Shown: positions 7,405-14,705, numbered from the stretch's first letter. The stretch: 23,237 bases of DNA from an uncultured Parvimonas sp. (GCA_902470455.1 CABRGI010000003.1:1-23237); one strand, 5' to 3'. The notes: a model not told the origin generated them from the letters alone. Numbers and translations: made by a program.

Positions 7405-8097
7405 CTATTTACTTACTACAAACACTACAGACGGGGAGTTTTCTTCGTCGAATTCGTCTTTTTTGAAGTTTCCGTAGATTTCGTATTTTAGTCCAAGTCT
7501 GTTTACGAATGAAATTAAGTCATCAACTAGTAACGGAACTAGGAGTTGAGTGTTTTCAAATTTTTCGTTTTCTGTTGTAAGAACTGTGTTGAAACGGATT
7601 TTGCTGTTTTCTCTGTAATAATTTCTTGTAAATTTTACTTTTGTTCCTAGAGTCGGTAAGGCTCCAAGGAATAGGTCGTTTTTAAGAATGAAAGGTTTGA
7701 AGTTTATCCAGCTTAATACTAATTTTCCGTTTTCTTTTAGTAAGTCCATAGTTTTTAGAATGAAGCTACATATTTGATTTATGTCTTCCAAATGTGCAAT
7801 TGTTGTTCCAATGCAATAGCAGACGTCAAATTTTTCTTCGAAGTCCAATTCTAACATATCTTTTTCATATACTTTAAGTCCTTTTTTTCTGGCTTCTTCT
7901 ACCATGTTTTCTTCCAAGTCGATACAAGTTAAGTTTTTTCCTAAGTTTTCTAAATTTTTTGCAACGAGTCCTGTTGCACAGCCTATGTCTAAATATTCTT
8001 TTCCATCTGAAATATTATTTAAAAAATTTAATTGTTCTTCATTTGTTGGAAAAATATCTTCATAGTATTTACATATTTCTTTATAAAATTTATTCAT
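7405..8097 (-). CDS. Class I SAM-dependent methyltransferase
   Basis: The minus-strand ATG at 8097 is chosen because GGAGG (complement of 8103-8107) lies five bases upstream; a longer in-frame start at 8178 lacks a ribosome binding site. The 230-residue product has the Rossmann methyltransferase motif I (EYLDIGCATGLV, about 34-45), the acidic end of strand beta-2 (LTCIDLEENMVEEAR) and motif IV-like FDVCYCIGTTIAHL. The C-terminal half (NYYRENSKIRFNTVLTTENE) is typical of small-molecule or unassigned methyltransferases and gives no substrate. It stands alone, convergent with the HEPN gene and divergent from the fsa operon. No clear promoter is seen. Confidence 0.85.
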   Translation of the reverse strand: MNKFYKEICKYYEDIFPTNEEQLNFLNNISDGKEYLDIGCATGLVAKNLENLGKNLTCIDLEENMVEEARKKGLKVYEKDMLELDFEEKFDVCYCIGTTIAHLEDINQICSFILKTMDLLKENGKLVLSWINFKPFILKNDLFLGALPTLGTKVKFTRNYYRENSKIRFNTVLTTENEKFENTQLLVPLLVDDLISFVNRLGLKYEIYGNFKKDEFDEENSPSVVFVVSK

Positions 8098-8171
8098 AGA
8101 AACCTCCATTCTAAAAAATATAATGTTATAATTGATTATACCCAATTTTTTTAAAACAACTTTTTGTTTAG

Positions 8172-8201
8172 TTAGCATTTTGCATTGTTTTGTGGTAAAA
8201 T
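8172..8201 (+). promoter_or_regulatory. Extended -10 promoter of the fsa-glpX-rho operon
   Basis: TAAAAT (8196-8201) is preceded by TGTGG, an extended -10 element of the TRTGn type. The -35 region is weak (TTAGCA at 8172-8177, 18-base spacer). The fsa ATG is 38 bases downstream. Confidence 0.45.
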
Positions 8202-8238
8202 ATATTCGAATAGATTAATTATATTTAGGAGGCAATTG

Positions 8239-8880
8239 ATGAAATTTTTTATTGACACAGCGAATGTTGATGAGATAAGAGAGATAAGTAAATGGGGCAT
8301 TCTTGACGGTGTTACTACGAATCCGTCTTTGATAGCGAAAGAGGGAAGAGATTTTGTTGAAGTTATAACTGAAATCACTTCAATCGTTGACGGTCCTATT
8401 TCAGCGGAAGTTATCAGTCTTGAAGCAGAAGGAATGGTAAAAGAAGCTAGAGAACTTTGTAAGATAAATAAGAATATTGTAATAAAAATTCCTATGACTG
8501 AAGAGGGATTAAAGGCAGTTAATGTTTTGAGCAAAGATGGAATAAAGACAAATGTTACTTTGATTTTCTCAGCAACTCAAGCACTTCTTGCAGCAAAGGC
8601 TGGAGCAACTTATGTAAGTCCATTTTTAGGAAGACTTGATGATATTAGCTCTGATGGAATGATTTTAATTGAAGATATTTTTGAAGTTTTTAGTAATTAT
8701 GCGATTACAACTGAAATCATTGCCGCATCTGTAAGAACTCCAATGCATGTTCTTCAAATTGCAAAGAGCGGAGCAGATATTGCAACAGTACCTTATAAGG
8801 TGTTCAAACAAATGTTAAAACACCCACTAACTGATATAGGAATTGAAAAGTTTTTAAAAGATTGGGAAAGTGTTAAATAA
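8239..8880 (+). CDS. fsa: Transaldolase / fructose-6-phosphate aldolase family (probable transaldolase)
   Basis: The ATG at 8239 follows TTAGGAGG and yields [15 protein letters not shown], the standard start of this family; 213 residues is the usual length. It is a TIM-barrel class I aldolase. The Schiff-base lysine is K83 ([10 protein letters not shown]), and the N-terminal [13 protein letters not shown] phosphate/substrate loop is intact. At the position where E. coli FSA has Tyr131, this protein has Phe129 ([11 protein letters not shown]). Tyr favours fructose-6-phosphate aldolase and Phe favours transaldolase in this family, so transaldolase in the non-oxidative pentose phosphate pathway is the likelier activity. 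It is cytoplasmic and co-transcribed with glpX and rho, 12 bases before glpX. It is often auto-annotated as fructose-6-phosphate aldolase. Confidence 0.93.
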   Translation: MKFFIDTANVDEIREISKWGILDGVTTNPSLIAKEGRDFVEVITEITSIVDGPISAEVISLEAEGMVKEARELCKINKNIVIKIPMTEEGLKAVNVLSKDGIKTNVTLIFSATQALLAAKAGATYVSPFLGRLDDISSDGMILIEDIFEVFSNYAITTEIIAASVRTPMHVLQIAKSGADIATVPYKVFKQMLKHPLTDIGIEKFLKDWESVK

Positions 8881-8892
8881 TAGGAGGAAACT

Positions 8893-9873
8893 ATGGATAG
8901 AAATTTAACTTTAAATTTAGTAAGAGTTACAGAAGCTGCGGCAATTCGTTCTTCATATTTTTTAGGAAAAGGCGATAAAAATGGTGCTGACGGAGCGGCT
9001 GTTGAAGCCATGAGATCAATGTTCAACGAACTTCCAATGGAAGGAACTGTTGTTATCGGAGAAGGAGAAATGGATGAAGCTCCTATGTTATATATAGGCG
9101 AAGTTGTAGGAAACGGACAAGAAGGAGTCGCAAAGGTTGACATTGCAGTTGATCCTGTTGATGGAACTTCTCTTGTAGCAAATGGATTGCCAAATGCGAT
9201 TGCAGTTGCTGCTTGTGCTCCAAAAGGTTGTTTATTACATGCTCCTGATATGTATATGGATAAGATTGCAGCGGGCCCTTTAGCTGTTGATTGCATACAT
9301 ATTGATTTACCTATTGAAATGAATATTAGAAGACTTGCAAGAGCTTTGGGAAAAGAAATCGGAGAAGTTACAGTTAGTATTTTAAATAGAGAAAGACATC
9401 AAGATATTATAGATAGAGTTAGAAAACTTGGTGCTAGAATAAAACTTTTTGAAGCTGGAGATATTGCTCAAGCTATTGCAACTTGTATTGAAAATAGTGG
9501 TTGTGATTTAATGGTTGGAATTGGTGGAGCACCTGAAGGTGTTTTAGCTGCAGCAGCTATTAAGGCTTTAGGTGGAGTTTTCCAAGGAAGACTTGTTCCT
9601 GCTGATGAAGAAGAATTTAGAAGATGTGAAGCTATGGGACTTGAAGATCCACTAAAAGTTTTAGAAATGAATGATTTGGTAAAAGGGGATGAAGTTTTAT
9701 TTGCTGCAACTGGTGTAACTGACGGAGAACTTTTAGAGGGAGTTAGACATATCGGTAATGATAGAGTTAAGACCTACTCTGTTGTAATGAGAGCAGAAAC
9801 AGGAACAATTAGAAGAATTGAGGCAACTCATAGAATTTCTAAAAAACCTGAATATACAAAGATAAAGAGATAG
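8893..9873 (+). CDS. glpX: Class II fructose-1,6-bisphosphatase
   Basis: The ATG follows AGGAGG (8882-8887). At 326 residues the protein is full length for GlpX. It hydrolyses fructose 1,6-bisphosphate to fructose 6-phosphate for gluconeogenesis and pentose phosphate supply. Visible hallmarks are the metal-binding GEGEMDEAP (56-64) and DPVDGTS (87-93) of the inositol-phosphatase-like fold, plus GIGGAPEGVLAAAA near 215-230. Together with the upstream transaldolase it links gluconeogenesis to pentose synthesis. It is one base from rho, so the two are tightly co-transcribed. Base composition is a little more GC-rich than the flanking accessory genes, as expected for a conserved enzyme. Confidence 0.97.
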   Translation: MDRNLTLNLVRVTEAAAIRSSYFLGKGDKNGADGAAVEAMRSMFNELPMEGTVVIGEGEMDEAPMLYIGEVVGNGQEGVAKVDIAVDPVDGTSLVANGLPNAIAVAACAPKGCLLHAPDMYMDKIAAGPLAVDCIHIDLPIEMNIRRLARALGKEIGEVTVSILNRERHQDIIDRVRKLGARIKLFEAGDIAQAIATCIENSGCDLMVGIGGAPEGVLAAAAIKALGGVFQGRLVPADEEEFRRCEAMGLEDPLKVLEMNDLVKGDEVLFAATGVTDGELLEGVRHIGNDRVKTYSVVMRAETGTIRRIEATHRISKKPEYTKIKR

Positions 9874-9874
9874 T

Positions 9875-11179
9875 ATGAATATAGAACTTTTAAAAGGAAA
9901 ATATCTTGATGAATTAAAAACTATTGCAAAGTCTTATGGAATTGCAAATGTTTCAAAGTATAAAAAGGATGAATTGATATCTGAAATTTTAAAGGCTGAT
10001 AATGGCTTTGAAAGTGAAGAGCCTGAAAGAGTAAGTATAGATGAGTCTATTGAAAATGATTCAAAGACTAATAAAAAAACTGTATGCGGACTTATTGATA
10101 TTACTGCAGACGGTTATGGTTTTTTGCGTTCAAATGGTTATGACTCAGGGGAAGAAGATATCTATGTATCACCAACTCAGATAAGAAGATTCAGACTTAA
10201 AAAAGGAGATAAAATTTTAGGCTTAACTAGAGAAAGTAAAGAAAGTGAAAAATTTTCTCCACTTATTTATATAAATGAAATAAATGATATAAAGGTTTCA
10301 GAATTAAAAACTAGAAAAGATTTTGACGATTTAATTCCGATTTATCCAAATGAAAAATATACTTTAGAAACTGAAAAGAATGAGGTTTCAACTAGAATAA
10401 TTGACTTTTTAGTACCGATTGGAAAGGGGCAGAGAGCTTTAATAGTCGCTCCTCCAAAGGCAGGAAAGACAAGCCTACTTCGTTCAATTTTAAAAGGTAT
10501 AGAAATAAATAATCCAAAGAGTAAAATTTTTGTTTTACTTATTGGGGAAAGACCTGAAGAAGTTACGGAAATGAAGAGATTTACAAAAGCGGAAGTAATT
10601 GCTTCAACTTTTGATGAATTACCTCAAAATCATATAAGACTTGCAGAATTTGTACTTGAAAGAGCAAAAAGACTTGTAGAGCTCGGAGAAGATGTGGTTA
10701 TTTTGGTTGACAGCATAACAAGACTTTCAAGAGCCTACAATGTAAATACACCGTCCTCCGGGAAAACTCTTACGGGAGGACTTGATCCTTTTGCATTGCA
10801 TAAGCCAAAAAGATTTTTTGGCTCTGCTAGAAATGTTGAAAAGGGTGGAAGTTTAACCATAATTGCAACAACTCTTGTGGATACGGGAAGTAAAATGGAC
10901 GATATGATTTATGAAGAATTTAAGGGAACGGGAAATATGGAAATTCATTTGAGTAGAAAACTTTCAGAACTTAGAATTTTCCCTGCCATAGATATTTATA
11001 AATCAGGTACGAGAAAAGACGATTTACTTTTGAGTGAAGAAGAAATGCAATCTGCAAATTTAATTCGTAGAAAACTTTCAAATACAAATACTAATGAAAT
11101 TATGGAAAATTTAGTAAAAAATATAAAGAAAACTGAAAACAACAAAGAATTCTTCAAAGCTATCTTAAAAAATAATTAA
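9875..11179 (+). CDS. rho: Transcription termination factor Rho
   Basis: The start is one base after the glpX stop, with only a weak ribosome binding site (AAAGAGAT), suggesting coupled translation. The 434-residue product has a Rho N-terminal helical domain (about 3-42), a short charged linker, a cold-shock-like RNA-binding domain (about 70-118, [20 protein letters not shown]) and the RecA-like ATPase core. Walker A is APPKAGKTS (192-200), Walker B is VVILVDS (274-280), and [20 protein letters not shown] (324-343) contributes to the central RNA-translocating R-loop. It is a hexameric RNA helicase that ends transcription. The linker is short and lacks the long insertions seen in some high-GC species. 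In many relatives rpmE (ribosomal protein L31) follows rho; here a flavodoxin gene takes that place. Confidence 0.97.
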   Translation: MNIELLKGKYLDELKTIAKSYGIANVSKYKKDELISEILKADNGFESEEPERVSIDESIENDSKTNKKTVCGLIDITADGYGFLRSNGYDSGEEDIYVSPTQIRRFRLKKGDKILGLTRESKESEKFSPLIYINEINDIKVSELKTRKDFDDLIPIYPNEKYTLETEKNEVSTRIIDFLVPIGKGQRALIVAPPKAGKTSLLRSILKGIEINNPKSKIFVLLIGERPEEVTEMKRFTKAEVIASTFDELPQNHIRLAEFVLERAKRLVELGEDVVILVDSITRLSRAYNVNTPSSGKTLTGGLDPFALHKPKRFFGSARNVEKGGSLTIIATTLVDTGSKMDDMIYEEFKGTGNMEIHLSRKLSELRIFPAIDIYKSGTRKDDLLLSEEEMQSANLIRRKLSNTNTNEIMENLVKNIKKTENNKEFFKAILKNN

Positions 11180-11216
11180 AAATTTAGTTTCAATTTGAAA
11201 CTTTAAGGAGATTTTG

Positions 11217-11678
11217 ATGAAAATTTTAGTTGTGTATTATTCCTATTCAGGAATAACTAGAAGATTAGCGGAAGATATCGCTTTGATTACAGATGGAGAT
11301 TTATTGGAATTAAAACCACTAAGACCTTATTCATTTTCATACAATACAGCTGTAAAAGAAGCTAGAATTGAAATTGATAAGGGATACTGTCCGCCTTTGA
11401 CGGAAAAAATAGGAAATATTGATGATGCAGATGTAGTTTTTATTGGCTCACCTAATTGGCTTAAGACTTTTGCACCACCAGTTCTTACTTTTTTACGTAA
11501 TGCAAATTTGGATGGCAAAACAATTATTCCTTTCTGCACTCATGGTGGTGGAGGATTCGGAAGAATGATTGATGATATAAAGAAAGAATGTAAAAATTCT
11601 ACAGTAAAAGACGGATTAGCCTTAAGTGGATTTTATGATTTTGATGAATTACAAAAATGGCTAGAAAATAATTTATAG
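11217..11678 (+). CDS. Flavodoxin family protein
   Basis: The ATG at 11217 follows AAGGAG (11205-11210); the TTG just before it is not needed. The 153-residue product starts MKILVVYYSYSGITRRLAE, with the FMN phosphate loop S9-Y-S-G-I-T14. FIGSPNWLKTFAPPVLTFLR and CTHGGGGFGRMIDDIKKE are the two other FMN-contacting loops typical of Flavodoxin_4-type proteins. It is a probable small redox carrier or NAD(P)H-linked flavin reductase. It lies 37 bases behind rho with no terminator in between, only a weak 6-bp hairpin (11186-11202), so it may share the operon transcript. Its last 26 codons and downstream region are duplicated at 12859-13058. Confidence 0.9.
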   Translation: MKILVVYYSYSGITRRLAEDIALITDGDLLELKPLRPYSFSYNTAVKEARIEIDKGYCPPLTEKIGNIDDADVVFIGSPNWLKTFAPPVLTFLRNANLDGKTIIPFCTHGGGGFGRMIDDIKKECKNSTVKDGLALSGFYDFDELQKWLENNL

Positions 11679-11801
11679 AATTATGGATTTTATAGAAAAA
11701 CTCAACTTTGAATCAAAAAGTTGAGTTTTTTCTATGCTATTTTTGTAAAGTTTTATACTATTTAAAATTTTTTATTCAATTATAACTGACTATGAAACCT
11801 T
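11601..11801 (+). repeat. Direct repeat copy A: flavodoxin 3' end plus terminator
   Basis: These 201 bases, from ACAGTAAAAG to GAAACCTT, match 12859-13058 at roughly 92% identity by eye. The copy includes the last codons of the intact flavodoxin gene, its terminator and 70 bases beyond. A looser match continues into a GTATC/GATAC hairpin in both copies. Confidence 0.85.
11696..11731 (+). terminator. Intrinsic terminator of the flavodoxin gene
   Basis: AAAAACTCAACTTT (11696-11709) and AAAGTTGAGTTTTT (11717-11730) form a 14-bp stem followed by T. Two further versions of the same hairpin lie at 12954 and 13178. Confidence 0.9.
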
Positions 11802-11819
11802 GCGAAATTCTCTCTATAT

Positions 11820-11905
11820 ATGTATCTACGATACATTTAGTTTTGCTTGTTTACAAGCAAAACTATGAGATCTCTCCACTCCGTTTCACTCCGGTCGAGA
11901 TGACG
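11820..11905. repeat. Two perfect hairpins followed by a GC-richer dispersed-type repeat
   Basis: ATGTATC/GATACAT (11820-11836, three-base loop) is followed by AGTTTTGCTTG/CAAGCAAAACT (11839-11864, TTTA loop), then by 39 bases (11867-11905) beginning GAGATCTCTCC and ending GAGATGACG. The last part is much richer in GC than its surroundings and resembles intergenic repeats I recall from other anaerobe genomes. No reading frame is present. From 11906 to 12010 I see nothing else. Confidence 0.5.
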
Positions 11906-12010
11906 TATAAAGAAAACTCTTCGATTTATAGCTTAACGTTCGAAACAGAAAAACCAAAGAACAGAACGTAGCGGATGGCAAACATATCAATGGTAAAATT
12001 AACCTAAATT

Positions 12011-12019
12011 TGCTATAAT
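12011..12019 (+). promoter_or_regulatory. Extended -10 promoter of the ATC-hydrolase-like gene
   Basis: TGCTATAAT is a perfect -10 hexamer with a TGn extension. No good -35 box is found at the expected distance. The gene's ATG is 37 bases downstream. Confidence 0.5.
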
Positions 12020-12056
12020 ACTTATATATTGAAAGATTTTGAAAGGAAGGGAAATT

Positions 12057-12698
12057 ATGAAAAATTCTTTATGCGAAAAGATAATGTGGTATGTCTTATC
12101 GCCTACCATATTTCAATTTATAAAACAATATTGGAAAGATATTGATATAAAGAATGTAAAAAGGATTTCTAAAAAAAATTATAAGGATATGATTAAACGG
12201 ACACCGGATATAGGAAGCCTTAGAAAAAATCCTCTGAGAGTGTGTCTTACCAGCGGAATTTTGTGGCTGTCCATATATGAAGCGATGGAAGGAAAAATGG
12301 ATCAAGAACAGTTTGGAGAAATGGTCAGCGCTACAATGAAAGCTCCTATATTAAAGAAAAACTTCCAAAAACAAAAGGCTTTTGATATAAAAACGCAAAA
12401 AAAGAAAATAGAGAAAAACAAGATTGCAAATGCAGTTTCTGATAGTGAGTTTAATTGGAATACAGAACTCATTTTAGGTAGAGACGAAAATGAATATACA
12501 TTGATATATCATAGATGTGGGCTTTGTGCCTTGGGTAAACAGGAACATCACGAGGAATTGATACCATATATGTGTAAGATGGATTATGAGACTATTGCTA
12601 TGATGGGCGGTGTACTAAAAAGAAAAGGAACAATAGCTACAGGTGCAGATTGTTGTGATTTTTATATATGTAAAAAAGGTTCAAAGTGGGATAAGTAA
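12057..12698 (+). CDS. L-2-amino-thiazoline-4-carboxylate hydrolase family protein
   Basis: The ATG at 12057 follows AAGGAAGG (12043-12050), giving 213 residues. The C-terminal third carries the family signature: CGLCALG (from C154), EELIPYMCKMDY, GGVLKRKGTIATG and ADCCDFYICK (C199, C200). The founding member hydrolyses L-2-amino-thiazoline-4-carboxylate to N-carbamoyl-cysteine in cysteine synthesis. Most genomic relatives are untested, and the many conserved cysteines could equally bind a metal. The N-terminal half is basic and helical without known motifs. The gene stands between two copies of the flavodoxin 3' end, has its own promoter and terminator, and looks like inserted cargo. The family call is firm; the reaction is uncertain. 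Confidence 0.8.
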   Translation: MKNSLCEKIMWYVLSPTIFQFIKQYWKDIDIKNVKRISKKNYKDMIKRTPDIGSLRKNPLRVCLTSGILWLSIYEAMEGKMDQEQFGEMVSATMKAPILKKNFQKQKAFDIKTQKKKIEKNKIANAVSDSEFNWNTELILGRDENEYTLIYHRCGLCALGKQEHHEELIPYMCKMDYETIAMMGGVLKRKGTIATGADCCDFYICKKGSKWDK

Positions 12699-12721
12699 AA
12701 GATTTTATGATTGGAAGTTTT

Positions 12722-12751
12722 TATAGCGTAGTTAACAAATAACACGCTATA
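12722..12751 (+). repeat. Hairpin downstream of the ATC-hydrolase-like gene
   Basis: TATAGCGT (12722-12729) pairs with ACGCTATA (12744-12751), and GTTA/TAAC extends the stem past one bulged A to a five-base loop. There is no T tract, so it is not itself a terminator. It could protect the mRNA 3' end or be a mobile-element remnant. Confidence 0.55.
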
Positions 12752-12769
12752 CCATAGTAATTCACGAAG

Positions 12770-12798
12770 CAGTAAATCAAATTGGTTTGCTGTTTTTT
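12770..12798 (+). terminator. Intrinsic terminator of the ATC-hydrolase-like gene
   Basis: CAGTAAATC (12770-12778) pairs with GGTTTGCTG (12784-12792) through two G-T pairs, followed by T6. Confidence 0.7.
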
Positions 12799-12832
12799 CT
12801 TGCTCAAATTTAGAAAGAGAGTAAAGGAGAAA

Positions 12833-12936
12833 ATGAAAAATATAGATGAAAAAATTATACAGTAAAAGATGGATTATCTCTAAGTGGATTTTACGATTTT
12901 GATGAATTACAAAAATGGCTAGAAAATAACTTATAA
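12833..12936 (+). pseudogene. Truncated flavodoxin gene copy
   Basis: AAAGGAG (12823-12829) and an ATG at 12833 open a frame that stops after ten codons. Another frame (12850-12936) then reads KNYTVKDGLSLSGFYDF through ELQKWLENNL and a TAA, matching the last 26 residues of the intact flavodoxin at 11217-11678 with one change (Ala to Ser). The DNA differences in this part are otherwise synonymous, so the copy diverged as a working gene before it lost its body. A flavodoxin-like start site with an internal deletion is one reading. Confidence 0.75.
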
Positions 12937-13058
12937 AATTATGGATTTTATAGAAAAACTCAACTTTGCGAAAGGTTGAGTTTTTTTTCTATGCTATTTT
13001 TATAAAGTTTTATACTATTTTAAATTTTTTATTCAATTATAATTGACTATGAAACCTT
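12859..13058 (+). repeat. Direct repeat copy B: flavodoxin 3' end plus terminator
   Basis: Second copy of the 201-base segment at 11601-11801. It includes the end of the truncated gene, the terminator and the following 70 bases up to GAAACCTT. The two copies bracket 1057 bases holding the ATC-hydrolase-like gene. Confidence 0.85.
12954..12988 (+). terminator. Terminator copy after the truncated flavodoxin
   Basis: AAAAACTCAACTTT (12954-12967) pairs with AAGGTTGAGT (12972-12981) around a GCGA tetraloop, with one G-T pair, followed by T8. The loop differs from copy A while the stem is kept, suggesting selection on the structure. Confidence 0.85.
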
Positions 13059-13061
13059 ATG

Positions 13062-13109
13062 AGATTTCCAGAGCAATTGTATCTTTAGATACAATGACTC
13101 TGGAGATCT
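13062..13109. repeat. Long imperfect palindrome
   Basis: Arms 13062-13083 and 13088-13109 pair around a TTTA loop: ATTGTATC/GATACAAT inside and AGATTTCCAGAG/CTCTGGAGATCT outside, with a two-base mismatch between them and one mismatch in the outer arm. It occupies the same relative place as the GTATC/GATACAT hairpin after copy A. From 13110 to 13177 nothing else is seen. Confidence 0.6.
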
Positions 13110-13177
13110 AAACTATTGCTTGTTTCTATTTCTGAAAGAAATTTTAACGAAAGTATTAATTAACTTTTTATAGAATT

Positions 13178-13209
13178 AAAAACTCAACTTTGAAAAAAGC
13201 TGAGTTTTT
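13178..13209. terminator. Terminator of uraA, third copy of the CTCAAC hairpin
   Basis: AAAAACTCAACTTT (13178-13191) and AAAGCTGAGTTTTT (13196-13209) pair with one A-C mismatch. On the minus strand it ends in T5 and lies 13 bases after the uraA stop codon; on the plus strand it also ends in T5. Confidence 0.75.
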
Positions 13210-13222
13210 GTTTTTGTCCTAT

Positions 13223-14488
13223 TTATTTATGATTTGAAAGTCCGTATTTGTTTAAGAAATGGAATATTAAACTTAATACTACTGCAACCATACTTGCAAG
13301 AACCATTCCTTTTAATTGCATTCCAAAGAAATTAATTGAAATTCCACTAAGTCCTGTTACAAATACAACTGAAGTTAAAATCAAATTTTGGCTATTTGAG
13401 TAGTCAACTTTTGAATCAACTAAAAGTCTTATTCCAGAAGTACCAATCATTCCGTAAAGTAAGAATGTTATTCCACCGATTACATTTCCCGGTATGCTTT
13501 GAATTAACATACTTAAAGGTGCTATAAATGCCATACAGATTGAGATTACTGCTGCACCTGCAATTACATAAACTGAATAAACTTTAGTAACTGCCATTAC
13601 ACCGATATTTTCTCCATAAGTTGTTGTTGGAACTCCACCTACAAGAGCTGATAACATAGTTGAGAAGTTATCGGCAAAGATACTTCTATGTAAACCGGGA
13701 TCTTCTAAAAGATTTTGACCGATTATATTACTTGTTACAACTTGATGACTTATATGTTCAGAAGTTATTACGAGTAATGCAGGAAACATTATCAAACTTG
13801 CTTTGAAGTCAAAAATTGGGAATTGAAATTCCGGTATTGTAAATAATGTTGAAGATGTAACTGTAGAAAAGTCAATCATTCCAAAAGCTAAGGCTGCAAT
13901 ATATCCACAGATGATAGCAATAAGTATTGGGATAGTTCCTAAAAATTTTCTAAATACAACTGAGCCTAAAATTGCAACTGAAAGTGTAATCATGAACACC
14001 CAAACGTCTGCACTTGTTGAAGTTTCAGTCAATATATTTGCTCCGATTTTTCCGCCTGTTATAGTATTTCCTGCAAGTTCAAGACCGATTAGAGATACAA
14101 CCGCACCCATTGCTGCAGGTGGAAGTACTATATTTATCCAATCTGTTCTGAATTTATAGATTAAATAAGCCAAGATGCAACCTAAAAATCCTGTGGTTGC
14201 AAAAGCACCGAGTGCATATCTATAGCCCATTGTATTTATAATAACAGTACCTACTCCTAAAAAGGCAAAACTTGAACCTAAATAGGCAGGAGCTTTTCCT
14301 TTTGTTATAAAAATAAATAACAATGTACCTATACCGTTCATCAAAAGAACAATTCCGGGGTTTACATTAAATAAAATCGGAACCAAAACTGAAGCTCCAA
14401 ACATAGCAAAAGTATGTTGTAAACTTAAAGGTATAAGCATTGTAGCTGGAACTTTATCCCTTACGCCTATAATTTCTTTATTATTCAT
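13223..14488 (-). CDS. uraA: Uracil permease (NCS2 family)
   Basis: The minus-strand ATG at 14488 follows AGGAGG (complement 14492-14497). The 421-residue product is a 14-helix NCS2 nucleobase:H+ symporter. Landmark residues of E. coli UraA are present with the same spacing: SEH at 243-245 (E244, H245) in helix 8 and E293 in TTTYGENIGVMAVTKV of helix 10. PAYLGSSFAF (68-77) in helix 3 is also conserved. SGIRLLVDSKVDYSNSQNLILTSV is characteristic of uracil rather than xanthine transporters. It imports uracil for salvage. It is the only annotated gene of its transcript but is preceded by a leader with a 41-codon frame and a terminator, so expression is likely controlled by attenuation. Confidence 0.95.
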   Translation of the reverse strand: MNNKEIIGVRDKVPATMLIPLSLQHTFAMFGASVLVPILFNVNPGIVLLMNGIGTLLFIFITKGKAPAYLGSSFAFLGVGTVIINTMGYRYALGAFATTGFLGCILAYLIYKFRTDWINIVLPPAAMGAVVSLIGLELAGNTITGGKIGANILTETSTSADVWVFMITLSVAILGSVVFRKFLGTIPILIAIICGYIAALAFGMIDFSTVTSSTLFTIPEFQFPIFDFKASLIMFPALLVITSEHISHQVVTSNIIGQNLLEDPGLHRSIFADNFSTMLSALVGGVPTTTYGENIGVMAVTKVYSVYVIAGAAVISICMAFIAPLSMLIQSIPGNVIGGITFLLYGMIGTSGIRLLVDSKVDYSNSQNLILTSVVFVTGLSGISINFFGMQLKGMVLASMVAVVLSLIFHFLNKYGLSNHK

Positions 14489-14522
14489 AAATCCTCCTTT
14501 GACTAAAGCCTTTAAAACATAT

Positions 14523-14553
14523 AAAAAAATGAAATAACAATAGTTATTTCATT
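14523..14553 (-). terminator. Leader terminator (attenuator) upstream of uraA
   Basis: On the minus strand AATGAAATAAC (14553-14543) pairs perfectly with GTTATTTCATT (14538-14528) around a four-base loop, and T7 follows. It lies 35 bases before the uraA ATG and downstream of the only good promoter in the region, so uraA expression requires read-through. Confidence 0.8.
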
Positions 14554-14677
14554 AATAATTAGTTAAAATATTTTTAAAGACAGTAAGTCCGTTATTAAAT
14601 TTGAAAAAGAGTATCGCTATAACAAAGTTAAAAAAGTTAAATAGATTTGTTTTAAAAAATTTAACTAAATTTGCCAT
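14552..14677 (-). CDS. Phe-rich 41-residue leader peptide of uraA
   Basis: An ATG at 14677 follows AAGGAGG (complement 14684-14690) by six bases, the best ribosome binding site context possible. The frame encodes 41 residues, starting MANLVKFFKTNLFNFFNFVI and ending with TAA at 14554-14552. Ten residues are Phe and the middle is hydrophobic. The coding strand has three T5-T6 runs. The stop codon overlaps the first bases of the terminator hairpin, so a ribosome finishing this frame would cover the hairpin's base. This is the arrangement of a transcription-attenuation leader, similar to the 44-residue pyrBI leader of E. coli. It could instead be a free-standing small membrane peptide. No homologue is recognised. 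Confidence 0.6.
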   Translation of the reverse strand: MANLVKFFKTNLFNFFNFVIAILFFKFNNGLTVFKNILTNY

Positions 14678-14705
14678 AACTTACCTCCTTATATTTATCT
14701 TTATC

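Noticed and set aside
8793..9296. 167-codon minus-strand frame over glpX
   Set aside because: It lies antisense to a highly conserved enzyme, with no ribosome binding site or family resemblance.
11186..11202. Terminator between rho and the flavodoxin gene
   Set aside because: The AGTTTC/GAAACT stem is only six pairs and lacks a T tract.
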